Assembly: GCA_026394915.1 (NCBI GenBank)
Contig: JAPLZS010000006.1
Coordinates: 1-5,126, forward strand
Reading direction: 5' to 3'
Source of the DNA: Candidatus Woesearchaeota archaeon
Lineage (GTDB): Archaea; Nanobdellota; Nanobdellia; Woesearchaeales; UBA12501
DNA length: 5,126 nt
Of this stretch, positions 1 through 4,410 are shown piece by piece. The translations under genes and the position numbers were made by a program. Below the pieces are notes generated by a model, which saw nothing but the letters and a program-made list of their open reading frames with translations, searched no databases and was not told the DNA's origin. The stretch's first letter is position 1. The number at the start of each line of letters is the position of its first letter.

Positions 1-1118
1 AATCTTATTATGTCATTTCCTGAGAATAACGAATTAAGCGCTCTTACTGTGATTATGTTGCTCATGCCTATTGACACGCTTACATTGTCCTGCCTTGTGA
101 CTGTCCATATGAGGTCTGATTTTGCAGTGTTGTCATCATAGACATAGCTGTCAAGGTCAAGTCCTGTGTAATTAATGCCGTTGATGAACGTGGCATTAGT
201 CATTCCATAGACTATCGGGCAGTGAGGCTTGAAAAGCTCGTTTACAACCTCAACTGTGTTTGCCCCATAGAGAGGGTGATTCTTGTAATAGTCGAATGCA
301 ATAGGCCCTCCGAAATTAGGGTTGTTGACTGTGCATCTGAAATAATCGCTTGTTGCATTGTAATCGCATGTTGTCCTTGACTGCCCCTGCGTGTAATCGC
401 ATCCTGAGACAGGGCATGAAGGAAGCCTTGAGTCAAAGAGGAAGACGTCTCCGTCTGTCGTGTATCCATTTGAGCTGTAGAAGATGTCATATCTTGTGTC
501 TGCGCTGACATTGAACTGTGTGAAAGGTGTCGCTGACTTTGTGCCTACATTGTTTATCTTCACGCTTGAAGGATTGAGGTAGACAAGGTTGTCATTGTTG
601 TCCATTGATGGGCCATCTATTGCAGCCATTACCCAATGGAATTTCACTTTTGTAGACGCTGCTGCACTCACATCAGATGATGATTGTATTGGGATGGATA
701 CTGCTGGATATACAGAACGTGATGAAGATGAAGAGAAAACTGATGCGAGATTAGGCATATTGATTGTGGGGTTCTTGACATTTACTGTCACAGTCTTTGA
801 TGCAGACTGGCCTATGTCGTTCTTTGACGTTATTGTGTAAGTGTAAGCGCCTGCTGAATATTTTGTAATCAGGAATTTCTGCGTGCATGTGTGCGCAGGA
901 GTGCATGAATATGTTGATGTCTTTCCCTTGGCAGATGACATTGAGATTGCTGTTATGCTGTAAGAAGGATCATAAGCTGTTGCGCTGATTGTGAATGATT
1001 CTCCAGGGCTTGCTGAAGAAGGGGCGCTCAGGTCAATGAAAGAGACTGTTGCTGTTGCAGGAGCTATGCTTAGAAGTAATATGAAGAGTGTGATAAACGC
1101 AATTGTTATTTTTCTCAT
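1..1118 (-). CDS. Secreted/surface protein with N-terminal Ig-like domain, 3' end outside window
   Basis: Open frame of 372 codons from an ATG at 1118 that runs off the left edge without a stop. Residues 1-23 are a typical signal peptide: an RK start, a hydrophobic core around residues 4-19 and an Ala-Thr-Ala cleavage region. Residues 25-115 read as an Ig-like beta-sandwich, with a Pro-Gly-Glu-Ser-Phe turn near 38-42, alternating Thr/Ser strands, a Gly-Ala-Tyr-Thr-Tyr strand at 90-94 and a final VTVNV strand. A close cysteine pair (C72, C78) lies inside it. A serine-rich linker (five serines near 128-132) leads to a second region with more cysteines and several Asn-X-Ser/Thr sequons, as expected of an exported, possibly glycosylated protein. 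It starts 29 bp after the stop of the 1948-1148 gene, so the two are probably one operon. No catalytic motif is visible; the role (surface layer, adhesion, binding) is unknown. Confidence 0.85.
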   Translation of the reverse strand, partial: MRKITIAFITLFILLLSIAPATATVSFIDLSAPSSASPGESFTISATAYDPSYSITAISMSSAKGKTSTYSCTPAHTCTQKFLITKYSAGAYTYTITSKNDIGQSASKTVTVNVKNPTINMPNLASVFSSSSSRSVYPAVSIPIQSSSDVSAAASTKVKFHWVMAAIDGPSMDNNDNLVYLNPSSVKINNVGTKSATPFTQFNVSADTRYDIFYSSNGYTTDGDVFLFDSRLPSCPVSGCDYTQGQSRTTCDYNATSDYFRCTVNNPNFGGPIAFDYYKNHPLYGANTVEVVNELFKPHCPIVYGMTNATFINGINYTGLDLDSYVYDDNTAKSDLIWTVTRQDNVSVSIGMSNIITVRALNSLFSGNDIIR

Positions 1119-1123
1119 TTTTT

Positions 1124-1128
1124 ACCCC
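1124..1128 (-). promoter_or_regulatory. Probable ribosome-binding site for the Ig-like protein
   Basis: GGGGT sits 5 nt before the ATG at 1118, between two operon genes where a leaderless start is not possible. It is an imperfect match to the archaeal Shine-Dalgarno core (GGAGGT). The spacing is good, and it supports the ATG at 1118. Confidence 0.5.
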
Positions 1129-1147
1129 GATGAGATTGTCTGCTGAT

Positions 1148-1948
1148 CTATTTGTCGCCTGGATCGCCGTTGTTGCCTGAATGCGATCCGCCGCCATTAT
1201 GGCCGCTGCCATTGCCGCCTGAAAGACCATTCACTATGGCGATTATTCCACCAACTACAAGGCCTGTTCCTAAACCCCCTGCCCCTATGCATACTGCTTC
1301 ATGCTTGTCATCCTGTTCGCACCATTTTTTTGCTTTCTCTCTTTGATTTATTGTTATTTCCATCGGAATTGTTTCCGTTCGGATTGTTATTGGATTGTTA
1401 TTGTACTGGCTCTGATTTGAATTGTCCACGCCAGGAATCCCTCTTGAGATAGGTGTGCATGGCTTGTCTCCATAGCTCACGCAGATACGGACTGTCGTAT
1501 CAGCAGTAACCTGCCTGTTCATTGCATCCTCGCCATAGACTGCATTGCAGTAGATCTTTGCCTGTTTGAGCCATCCCTGCTGGAATTCTGGCGCTTTTGT
1601 CTTTGCATATGCTTCCAATGCTCTCATCGGTGTCTCGTCTTTGAATGTTCTGACGCCTTCTCCCTGGCAATCAAGTTTAAATTCAATCTTTGGCTGGAGA
1701 TGAGGATTGCCTATCTGGCATTTCTGCTCATCTGCTGAATTGACTCTGTAAATCGGAGAAAGCGAGATCAAAAGAGTTGTAACGACTGCTGCAGCGGTAT
1801 TCCTTAGCCATTTAGAAGAGCTTGAATGAATCCTGTTTTCAAGAGAATTGCCTGAATATGTATTATTACATGCTGATGGACTTTGATTATTAACTGTTGG
1901 TATCTGATTATACGCTGGAGTGTTCTTTAGAGTGTTCTTTATATACAT
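1148..1948 (-). CDS. 266-aa membrane protein of unknown family with glycine-zipper-like C-terminal segment
   Basis: I do not recognise the family. Residues 1-50 are polar and rich in Asn, Ser and Thr. Residues 51-67 form a hydrophobic segment after a Lys/Arg-containing stretch (KWLR at 46-49), which could be a signal anchor or a signal peptide with an unusually long n-region. Residues 70-220 are probably extracytoplasmic and contain seven cysteines (77, 94, 134, 156, 164, 210, 220). A helix-like section lies at about 106-140. Residues 221-243 are a second hydrophobic segment with glycines at 225, 229 and 233 (GxxxGxxxG spacing), ending in a tail at 244-266 made almost only of Gly, Ser, Asn, His and Asp. 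The long N-terminus is supported by a good ribosome-binding site before the ATG, and no ATG, GTG or TTG lies in frame close before the hydrophobic segment. The gene is first in an operon with the Ig-like secreted protein, so a joint role at the cell surface is likely. Confidence 0.82.
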   Translation of the reverse strand: MYIKNTLKNTPAYNQIPTVNNQSPSACNNTYSGNSLENRIHSSSSKWLRNTAAAVVTTLLISLSPIYRVNSADEQKCQIGNPHLQPKIEFKLDCQGEGVRTFKDETPMRALEAYAKTKAPEFQQGWLKQAKIYCNAVYGEDAMNRQVTADTTVRICVSYGDKPCTPISRGIPGVDNSNQSQYNNNPITIRTETIPMEITINQREKAKKWCEQDDKHEAVCIGAGGLGTGLVVGGIIAIVNGLSGGNGSGHNGGGSHSGNNGDPGDK

Positions 1949-1953
1949 ATTTG

Positions 1954-1958
1954 CACCT
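1954..1958 (-). promoter_or_regulatory. Ribosome-binding site fixing the start at 1948
   Basis: AGGTG lies 5 nt before the ATG. It is a good match to the archaeal Shine-Dalgarno sequence. It shows that this mRNA has a leader, and it favours the long N-terminus even though 50 polar residues precede the first hydrophobic segment. Confidence 0.75.
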
Positions 1959-1985
1959 TTAAACTATTTTAAATTAATCTAATAC

Positions 1986-1993
1986 GTATAAAC
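1986..1993 (-). promoter_or_regulatory. Possible second, proximal TATA-like box for the 1948 operon
   Basis: The minus strand reads GTTTATAC, ending about 37 nt before the ATG. A start about 25 nt downstream would give a leader of roughly 15 nt that still contains the ribosome-binding site. It is weaker than the TTTATATA box at 2037-2030 and lacks the shared upstream element, so it may be chance or a secondary promoter. Confidence 0.3.
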
Positions 1994-2029
1994 CACGCCC
2001 TTTTACCAAGAGTGTGAATATGTAACGCC

Positions 2030-2037
2030 TATATAAA
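2030..2037 (-). promoter_or_regulatory. TATA box of the 1948-1148-1118 operon
   Basis: A perfect TTTATATA on the minus strand, with an A-rich stretch (AACAAAACA) just upstream where the BRE would lie. Transcription should begin near 2005-2008, giving a leader of about 58-60 nt. Exactly 12 bp upstream is the element at 2050-2070 that also precedes the 2866 gene's TATA box at the same distance. Confidence 0.72.
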
Positions 2038-2049
2038 TGTTTTGTTTCT

Positions 2050-2070
2050 GTTAGTATATTGTAGTAGTAA
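2050..2070 (-). promoter_or_regulatory. Shared upstream promoter element, copy 1
   Basis: This 21-bp block matches 2909-2929 at 17 of 21 positions, and both copies lie 12 bp upstream of an identical TTTATATA box. On the minus strand it contains ACTACTA followed by ATACTAAC, so TACTA occurs twice with a 10-bp offset, about one helical turn. That layout suits a regulator binding two half-sites on one face of the DNA. Further upstream, CAATATAT (2108-2101) and AATATGCGC (2128-2120) are also shared with the other promoter. An activator or repressor site is inferred. Confidence 0.6.
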
Positions 2071-2320
2071 ACTATTTTCTCACTGCACTGCACAATTCTG
2101 ATATATTGTAAGATATGCTGCGCATATTAAAATAGGTTATTTGCGGAACGATTGATATCTGCGTATGGGCAACTTAGTTCACACCATATTTTTGTTCCAT
2201 TATGTTCCATAACCAAGATTAAACAGATATGGCTATGAAAAACGAGAATAATCCAGAATAGGGGGTTATTTTACCTTATTTTGCAATTTAAAGCGCTTAT
2301 CTTATGATGTGATAGAATAA

Positions 2321-2866
2321 TCACTTTACAGGATTTGAAGGAAGAACCCCCCTGTCATACCTGTCTCCTGGTACAAACCGGCCTCTTTCAGGAACAGATG
2401 CAGGAACAAGATTAGGATTTAGATGATATGCAGGTCTTGGATGTGAACTAAATCTTTTATGCAAAACCCTTTTAGTTTTAGTATTGTCTGGCTGCCCAAC
2501 AGTTGCACCTGGCTCTGCTGTGGCCCCATAGTTCATATCCAATCTGTCGCAGATGCAGTCAGGCGCGCCTGTAAATGAGTCATAAAAAGACAAATCTACC
2601 TCATCAGGTTCGCAAGCACAGGCTTCTGAAATATCTTTGTATGATGTATTTGGCAACAGTGCAGCATAAGTTTGGCAGTTGCATGTAGGGCATTGAGAAG
2701 GAATCATCCCATATTCATGATCATTAACTCTGTAAGCGCAGTTCCTGCCTGCAAAGAACGCTATTCCTGCTGAAATTCCTGCTGCAACTATAAGAGCCAC
2801 AACTTTTCTGTATCTTGGGGTGTTTGTCTTCTTTATGTCTTCTGGACTGATCTGATTTCCGGCCAT
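2321..2866 (-). CDS. 181-aa single-TM protein with cysteine-rich extracytoplasmic domain, unknown family
   Basis: Not a family I recognise. Residues 1-21 are polar and end in a basic cluster (R18, R20, K21). Residues 22-40 are one hydrophobic helix, and by the positive-inside rule the rest is outside the cytoplasm. Eight cysteines lie in residues 43-106 and none elsewhere: C43 just after the helix, then C59-P-T-C62-N-C64, then C83-A-C85, then C104-I-C106. The paired CxC and CxxCxC spacing could bind metal or form disulfides; the sequence does not say which. Residues 115-181 are Pro/Arg/Gly-rich, basic and probably disordered. The gene has its own TATA box about 26 bp before the ATG, so the mRNA is probably leaderless. 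The promoter copies that of the 1948 operon, pointing to co-expression with those surface proteins. Confidence 0.82.
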   Translation of the reverse strand: MAGNQISPEDIKKTNTPRYRKVVALIVAAGISAGIAFFAGRNCAYRVNDHEYGMIPSQCPTCNCQTYAALLPNTSYKDISEACACEPDEVDLSFYDSFTGAPDCICDRLDMNYGATAEPGATVGQPDNTKTKRVLHKRFSSHPRPAYHLNPNLVPASVPERGRFVPGDRYDRGVLPSNPVK

Positions 2867-2888
2867 GCCTGAAGAATTACCTATTAAA

Positions 2889-2896
2889 TATATAAA
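2889..2896 (-). promoter_or_regulatory. TATA box of the cysteine-rich protein gene, leaderless spacing
   Basis: A perfect TTTATATA on the minus strand, preceded by GAAAAG as a plausible BRE. Its centre is about 26 bp from the ATG at 2866, so transcription should start at or within a few bases of the start codon, giving a leaderless mRNA. The lack of a well-spaced ribosome-binding site agrees; the nearest AGGT is about 12 nt away. Confidence 0.75.
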
Positions 2897-2908
2897 CTTT
2901 TCTATTAG

Positions 2909-2929
2909 GTTAGTATGATATAGTAGTTA
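2909..2929 (-). promoter_or_regulatory. Shared upstream promoter element, copy 2
   Basis: Partner of 2050-2070: 17 of 21 bases identical, the same 12-bp distance to the same TATA box, and the same two TACTA half-sites 10 bp apart on the minus strand. The wider similarity continues to CAATATAT (2949-2942) and AATATGCGC (2962-2954), the last touching the stop codon of the winged-helix gene. Relative to this copy, copy 1 has about 20 extra bases between the element and the distal blocks. Confidence 0.6.
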
Positions 2930-2961
2930 CACAACATAAGAATATATTGCACAGCGCATAT

Positions 2962-3501
2962 TCATTTCAGTATCACGAGATTCTTCTTTCCTCTCTGCTC
3001 TTTCTTGATTATGTTCCTCTGCTCCAGCTCCTTGAGTATCCTGCTCAGAGTGGCCTTTGAGAAATTTCCCGCAATCCTCAACGTGGACTGGGACATTACG
3101 CCTCCTCTCTGCCTGAGTATGCTTATCACAGTCTTCTCATCTTCCTTGAGATACTTGTCAACCTCTGTATCCATCGATAGGTCTGAGATCTCCTCCTTGT
3201 GCTCATGCATGTAATCGCTCTCTTCGATGTCTGCCTTTGGCCTGACCTTTTCCCGCAATGCCCTGCTTTTCTTATGCTGGAGCGCGATGTATCTCAGGAG
3301 ATAGTACACTGCTGCAAGAAGCAATACGAACAAGATAAACAGCAAAATCAATGTGAAGATTGAAGTTTCATCTGGCATCCTGACAACCTGGACGCTGACA
3401 TTTGCCTCCTTATCCTGCGCAAAGACAGCTGATGACAGGGCAGAAAGTAGCATGATTGATGCAAAAATAAGTGCTGGCCTATTCAGTTTAATTTCCCCCA
3501 T
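2962..3501 (-). CDS. Membrane-anchored winged-helix transcriptional regulator
   Basis: This is a one-component regulator tied to the membrane, resembling the archaeal predicted membrane-associated regulators (COG2512 type; assignment from architecture, not a search). Residues 1-28 look like a signal peptide ending AVFA, followed by a short outside segment (29-46) and a strong TM helix (47-74). A Lys/Arg-rich stop-transfer stretch comes next (76-89), then an acidic linker (90-121) and a C-terminal winged helix (about 118-179). In that domain 147-160 is the likely recognition helix and 168-178 the beta-wing (RGKKNLVIL). The DNA-binding part is therefore cytoplasmic. I chose the ATG at 3501 rather than an in-frame TTG at 3519, because the TATA box is placed for a leaderless start at 3501 and the signal peptide then has normal length. 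Its neighbours downstream encode exported proteins that share a promoter element, making them likely targets (inference). Confidence 0.88.
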   Translation of the reverse strand: MGEIKLNRPALIFASIMLLSALSSAVFAQDKEANVSVQVVRMPDETSIFTLILLFILFVLLLAAVYYLLRYIALQHKKSRALREKVRPKADIEESDYMHEHKEEISDLSMDTEVDKYLKEDEKTVISILRQRGGVMSQSTLRIAGNFSKATLSRILKELEQRNIIKKEQRGKKNLVILK

Positions 3502-3523
3502 AATATAGAGTTTTGACAAGATG

Positions 3524-3531
3524 TTTAAAAA
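3524..3531 (-). promoter_or_regulatory. TATA box of the winged-helix regulator, leaderless spacing
   Basis: TTTTTAAA on the minus strand, with ACAAAA upstream as a BRE match. The centre is about 26 bp from the ATG at 3501, so the mRNA is probably leaderless. This supports that ATG over the TTG at 3519, which would lie upstream of the expected transcription start. Confidence 0.6.
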
Positions 3532-3583
3532 TTTTGTTGAAGAAAATGTGAGTATAGAGTAGAATAGAACGATAGTTTCTTGA

Positions 3584-3656
3584 AGCCCCGGGCGAGATTT
3601 GAACTCGCGGCCTCGCCCTTACCAAGGGCGTGCTCCACCGGCTGAGCTACCGGGGC
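3584..3656 (-). tRNA. tRNA-Thr(GGT)
   Basis: A complete 73-nt cloverleaf. The acceptor stem is GCCCCGG/CCGGGGC, followed by U8-A9. The D stem is GCTC/GAGC around an 8-nt loop with the GG pair. The anticodon stem is CGCCC/GGGCG with loop TTGGTAA (anticodon GGT, reads ACC), then a 5-nt variable loop. The T stem is GCGAG/CTCGC with loop TTCAAAT. The discriminator is T (U73), as in archaeal tRNA-Thr, and no CCA is encoded. There is no intron. It lies between the NUDIX gene and the regulator gene with its own TATA box upstream. Confidence 0.97.
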
Positions 3657-3685
3657 AGTGCAGTATACAAAAAGAAATGGATTTG

Positions 3686-3693
3686 TTTTTAAA
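3686..3693 (-). promoter_or_regulatory. TATA box of tRNA-Thr
   Basis: TTTAAAAA on the minus strand, centred about 33 bp before the mature tRNA 5' end. Transcription would begin near 3663, leaving a leader of about 7 nt for RNase P to remove. Hairpin 3699-3717 lies directly upstream. Confidence 0.5.
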
Positions 3694-3698
3694 TGTTA

Positions 3699-3717
3699 TG
3701 AAAATCTCTGATTTTCA
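3699..3717. repeat. 8-bp perfect inverted repeat between NUDIX gene and tRNA-Thr
   Basis: TGAAAATC and GATTTTCA separated by 3 nt. It lies just upstream of the tRNA-Thr TATA box and directly after the larger hairpin at 3721-3746. It could form the second half of a terminator for the NUDIX transcript or be a protein-binding palindrome; the sequence does not decide. Confidence 0.5.
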
Positions 3718-3720
3718 GAA

Positions 3721-3746
3721 CCTCTAAACGCCGAGGCGTTTATAGG
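3721..3746 (-). terminator. Hairpin overlapping the NUDIX stop codon, possible terminator
   Basis: TAAACGCC (3725-3732) and GGCGTTTA (3735-3742) are perfectly inverted with a 2-nt centre. CCT/AGG pairs extend the stem outside a single mismatch. The NUDIX stop codon TAA lies inside the stem. No clean U-run follows directly, so this is not a textbook intrinsic terminator; it could instead stabilise the 3' end of the mRNA. Confidence 0.45.
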
Positions 3747-4114
3747 TTGCTGTGAAAATGCTTCTGTAATAATTCAATCTCCTCCCTAAAGAAAGGAGTT
3801 ATCATTGACTTTGCTTTCTCAAGCGTTGTCCAATAGTATTCAGTGTGCTCACTGCTCAGCGCAACAGATTCTGAGATTGGCATGCATAAAAAAGTCGTTA
3901 TGCGTATTCTCTGGCTGTCCTTTCTCGTGAAATTATGCACTTTCAGGGGATTCAAAATCTCTATCTCAATGCCAGTCTCCTCTTTTACCTCTCTTTTCAG
4001 GCCAGCAAAGGCATCTTCGCCTTTCTCAAGCCTTCCGCCAGGGATCTCCCAAACGCTGCCATAATACTCCTTCTCAGATCTCTTTATCAGAAGAAGCTCC
4101 CTTTTATCATTCAC
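3740..4114 (-). CDS. NUDIX hydrolase (MutT-like), start uncertain
   Basis: NUDIX enzymes are Mg2+-dependent pyrophosphohydrolases of nucleoside diphosphates linked to another group. The full Nudix box is present. Counted from the GTG at 4114 it is G27, E33, R41-E42, E45-E46 and G48, matching Gx5Ex7REUxEExGU, preceded by the usual WEIPGG (22-27). The substrate cannot be read from the sequence; MutT-type nucleotide sanitation is one option. The protein is 124 aa from GTG. The in-frame codons upstream, back to a TAA at 4159-4157, encode AIQPGTAVKSFIV, which looks like the normal first beta-strand of the fold. No ATG, GTG or TTG lies there; ATA (4153, 4147) or ATT (4117) would be needed. Either a rare start is used or the annotated start is short. 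It begins 60 bp after tRNA-Leu and ends inside a hairpin. Confidence 0.88.
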   Translation of the reverse strand: MNDKRELLLIKRSEKEYYGSVWEIPGGRLEKGEDAFAGLKREVKEETGIEIEILNPLKVHNFTRKDSQRIRITTFLCMPISESVALSSEHTEYYWTTLEKAKSMITPFFREEIELLQKHFHSNL

Positions 4115-4166
4115 AATGAATGATTTGACTGCAGTGCCTGGTTGTATAGCTATCTCTTAACGTTTG

Positions 4167-4172
4167 AAAAAA
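4167..4172 (-). terminator. T6 run after tRNA-Leu
   Basis: TTTTTT on the minus strand starts 1 nt after the discriminator base of tRNA-Leu. Oligo-U tracts are the common archaeal termination signal, so this probably ends the tRNA transcript. Incomplete termination would feed transcription into the NUDIX gene. Confidence 0.55.
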
Positions 4173-4219
4173 CTGCGAGGGAAGGGATTCGAACCCTCGA
4201 ACTCACTAAGAGACAGGAT

Positions 4220-4262
4220 GTCCTAGTGGCCTTAGACCTTAGCCGGTCTTAAGTTTCGCACA
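4220..4262 (-). other. tRNA-Leu intron 2, canonical position 37/38 (43 nt)
   Basis: The anticodon stem CAGGA/TCCTG is the outer helix. CTCA (4268-4265) faces TAGG (4225-4222) as the central helix with one C-A mismatch and one wobble. The 3-nt bulges are GAT (4264-4262) and ACA (4221-4219), and GTG/CAC begins the intron helix. Cutting between the second and third bases of each bulge leaves the 7-nt loop CTCAGAA. A further AGACC/GGTCT hairpin lies inside. Because of the mismatch this is a relaxed BHB. Confidence 0.82.
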
Positions 4263-4294
4263 TCTGAGTCCTGCGCATTTGACCAGGCTTTGCT

Positions 4295-4326
4295 CTGAGG
4301 ACCGTTAAGATTTGCTCTTAATGATA
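4295..4326 (-). other. tRNA-Leu intron 1, non-canonical position 8/9 (32 nt)
   Basis: This is a full BHB fold. The central helix is GAGG (4332-4329) with CCTC (4300-4297). The bulges are GTT (4328-4326) and AGA (4296-4294). The outer helix is TGC (4335-4333) with GCA (4293-4291). The intron helix pairs 4325-4316 with 4310-4301, with one A-C mismatch and one wobble, closed by a 5-nt loop. Cutting GT|T and AG|A joins the exons to GGGTAGCA, which restores U8, A9 and the D stem exactly. Confidence 0.88.
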
Positions 4327-4369
4327 ACCCTCGCATAATTACCTAGTCTTTTAGAAACTGGTTTTATCA

Positions 4370-4377
4370 TATTTAAA
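4370..4377 (-). promoter_or_regulatory. TATA box of tRNA-Leu
   Basis: TTTAAATA on the minus strand, inside CTTTTTAAATATG. It predicts a start near 4347 and a 5' leader of about 12 nt. The T-run at its upstream edge may also help end the transcript of the 4983-4411 gene. Confidence 0.55.
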
Positions 4378-4410
4378 AAGTTTTCTCTTTAATTGTGCGA
4401 AGAAATCAAC

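Larger units (their letters stand above)
1949..2320. other. 372-bp gene-free control region before the 1948 operon
   Basis: This stretch holds the ribosome-binding site, two TATA-like boxes and the shared upstream element. It also holds the distal shared blocks, with a 6-bp inverted repeat (ATATGC/GCATAT, 3-nt spacer) at 2113-2127. Farther out is a direct repeat of TGTTCCAT at 2193-2200 and 2203-2210, and a palindrome AAGCGCTT at 2291-2298 just after the 2321 stop. I see no convincing coding frame and no tRNA-like fold. No strong T-run terminator follows the 2321 stop on the minus strand, so partial read-through from the cysteine-rich gene is possible. Confidence 0.6.
4174..4334 (-). tRNA. 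tRNA-Leu(CAG) with two introns
   Basis: A 161-nt gene that splices to an 86-nt class II tRNA. Exons are 4334-4327, 4294-4263 and 4219-4174. The acceptor stem is GCGAGGG/CCCTCGC with discriminator A. After splicing, U8-A9 is restored, followed by the D arm GCA/TGC with a 13-nt loop holding GG. The anticodon stem is CAGGA/TCCTG with loop CTCAGAA (anticodon CAG, reads CUG). The 15-nt variable arm has a CTC/GAG stem, and the T arm is GAGGG/CCCTT with loop TTCGAAT. The long variable arm, A73 and anticodon agree on Leu. No CCA is encoded. Intron removal needs the archaeal tRNA splicing endonuclease and ligase, encoded elsewhere. I considered a degenerate tRNA, but all stems are intact once both introns are removed. 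Confidence 0.93.

Noticed and set aside
589..840. Plus-strand open frame of 83 codons
   Set aside because: Antisense to the strongly coding secreted-protein gene, with no ribosome-binding site or TATA box and no domain features.
1033..1230. Minus-strand 65-codon frame across the gap between the two operon genes
   Set aside because: Out of frame with both flanking genes and overlapping each. Its composition is that of a shadow, and no start signal precedes it.
1994..2016. Hairpin CAC-CTCTT / AAGGG-GTG in the 1948 leader as a possible riboswitch-like structure
   Set aside because: It needs two mismatched or wobble steps, and the predicted transcription start (about 2005-2008) falls inside it, so it would not form intact in the mRNA.
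3502..3519. TTG at 3519 as the start of the winged-helix regulator (six residues longer)
   Set aside because: The TATA-like box at 3531-3524 would put transcription start downstream of that TTG, and the ATG at 3501 gives a normal signal peptide and leaderless spacing.
4174..4334. tRNA-Leu as a decayed pseudogene
   Set aside because: Every stem is complete after removing two BHB-bounded introns, and U8, A9, GG in the D loop, TTC in the T loop and A73 are all present.
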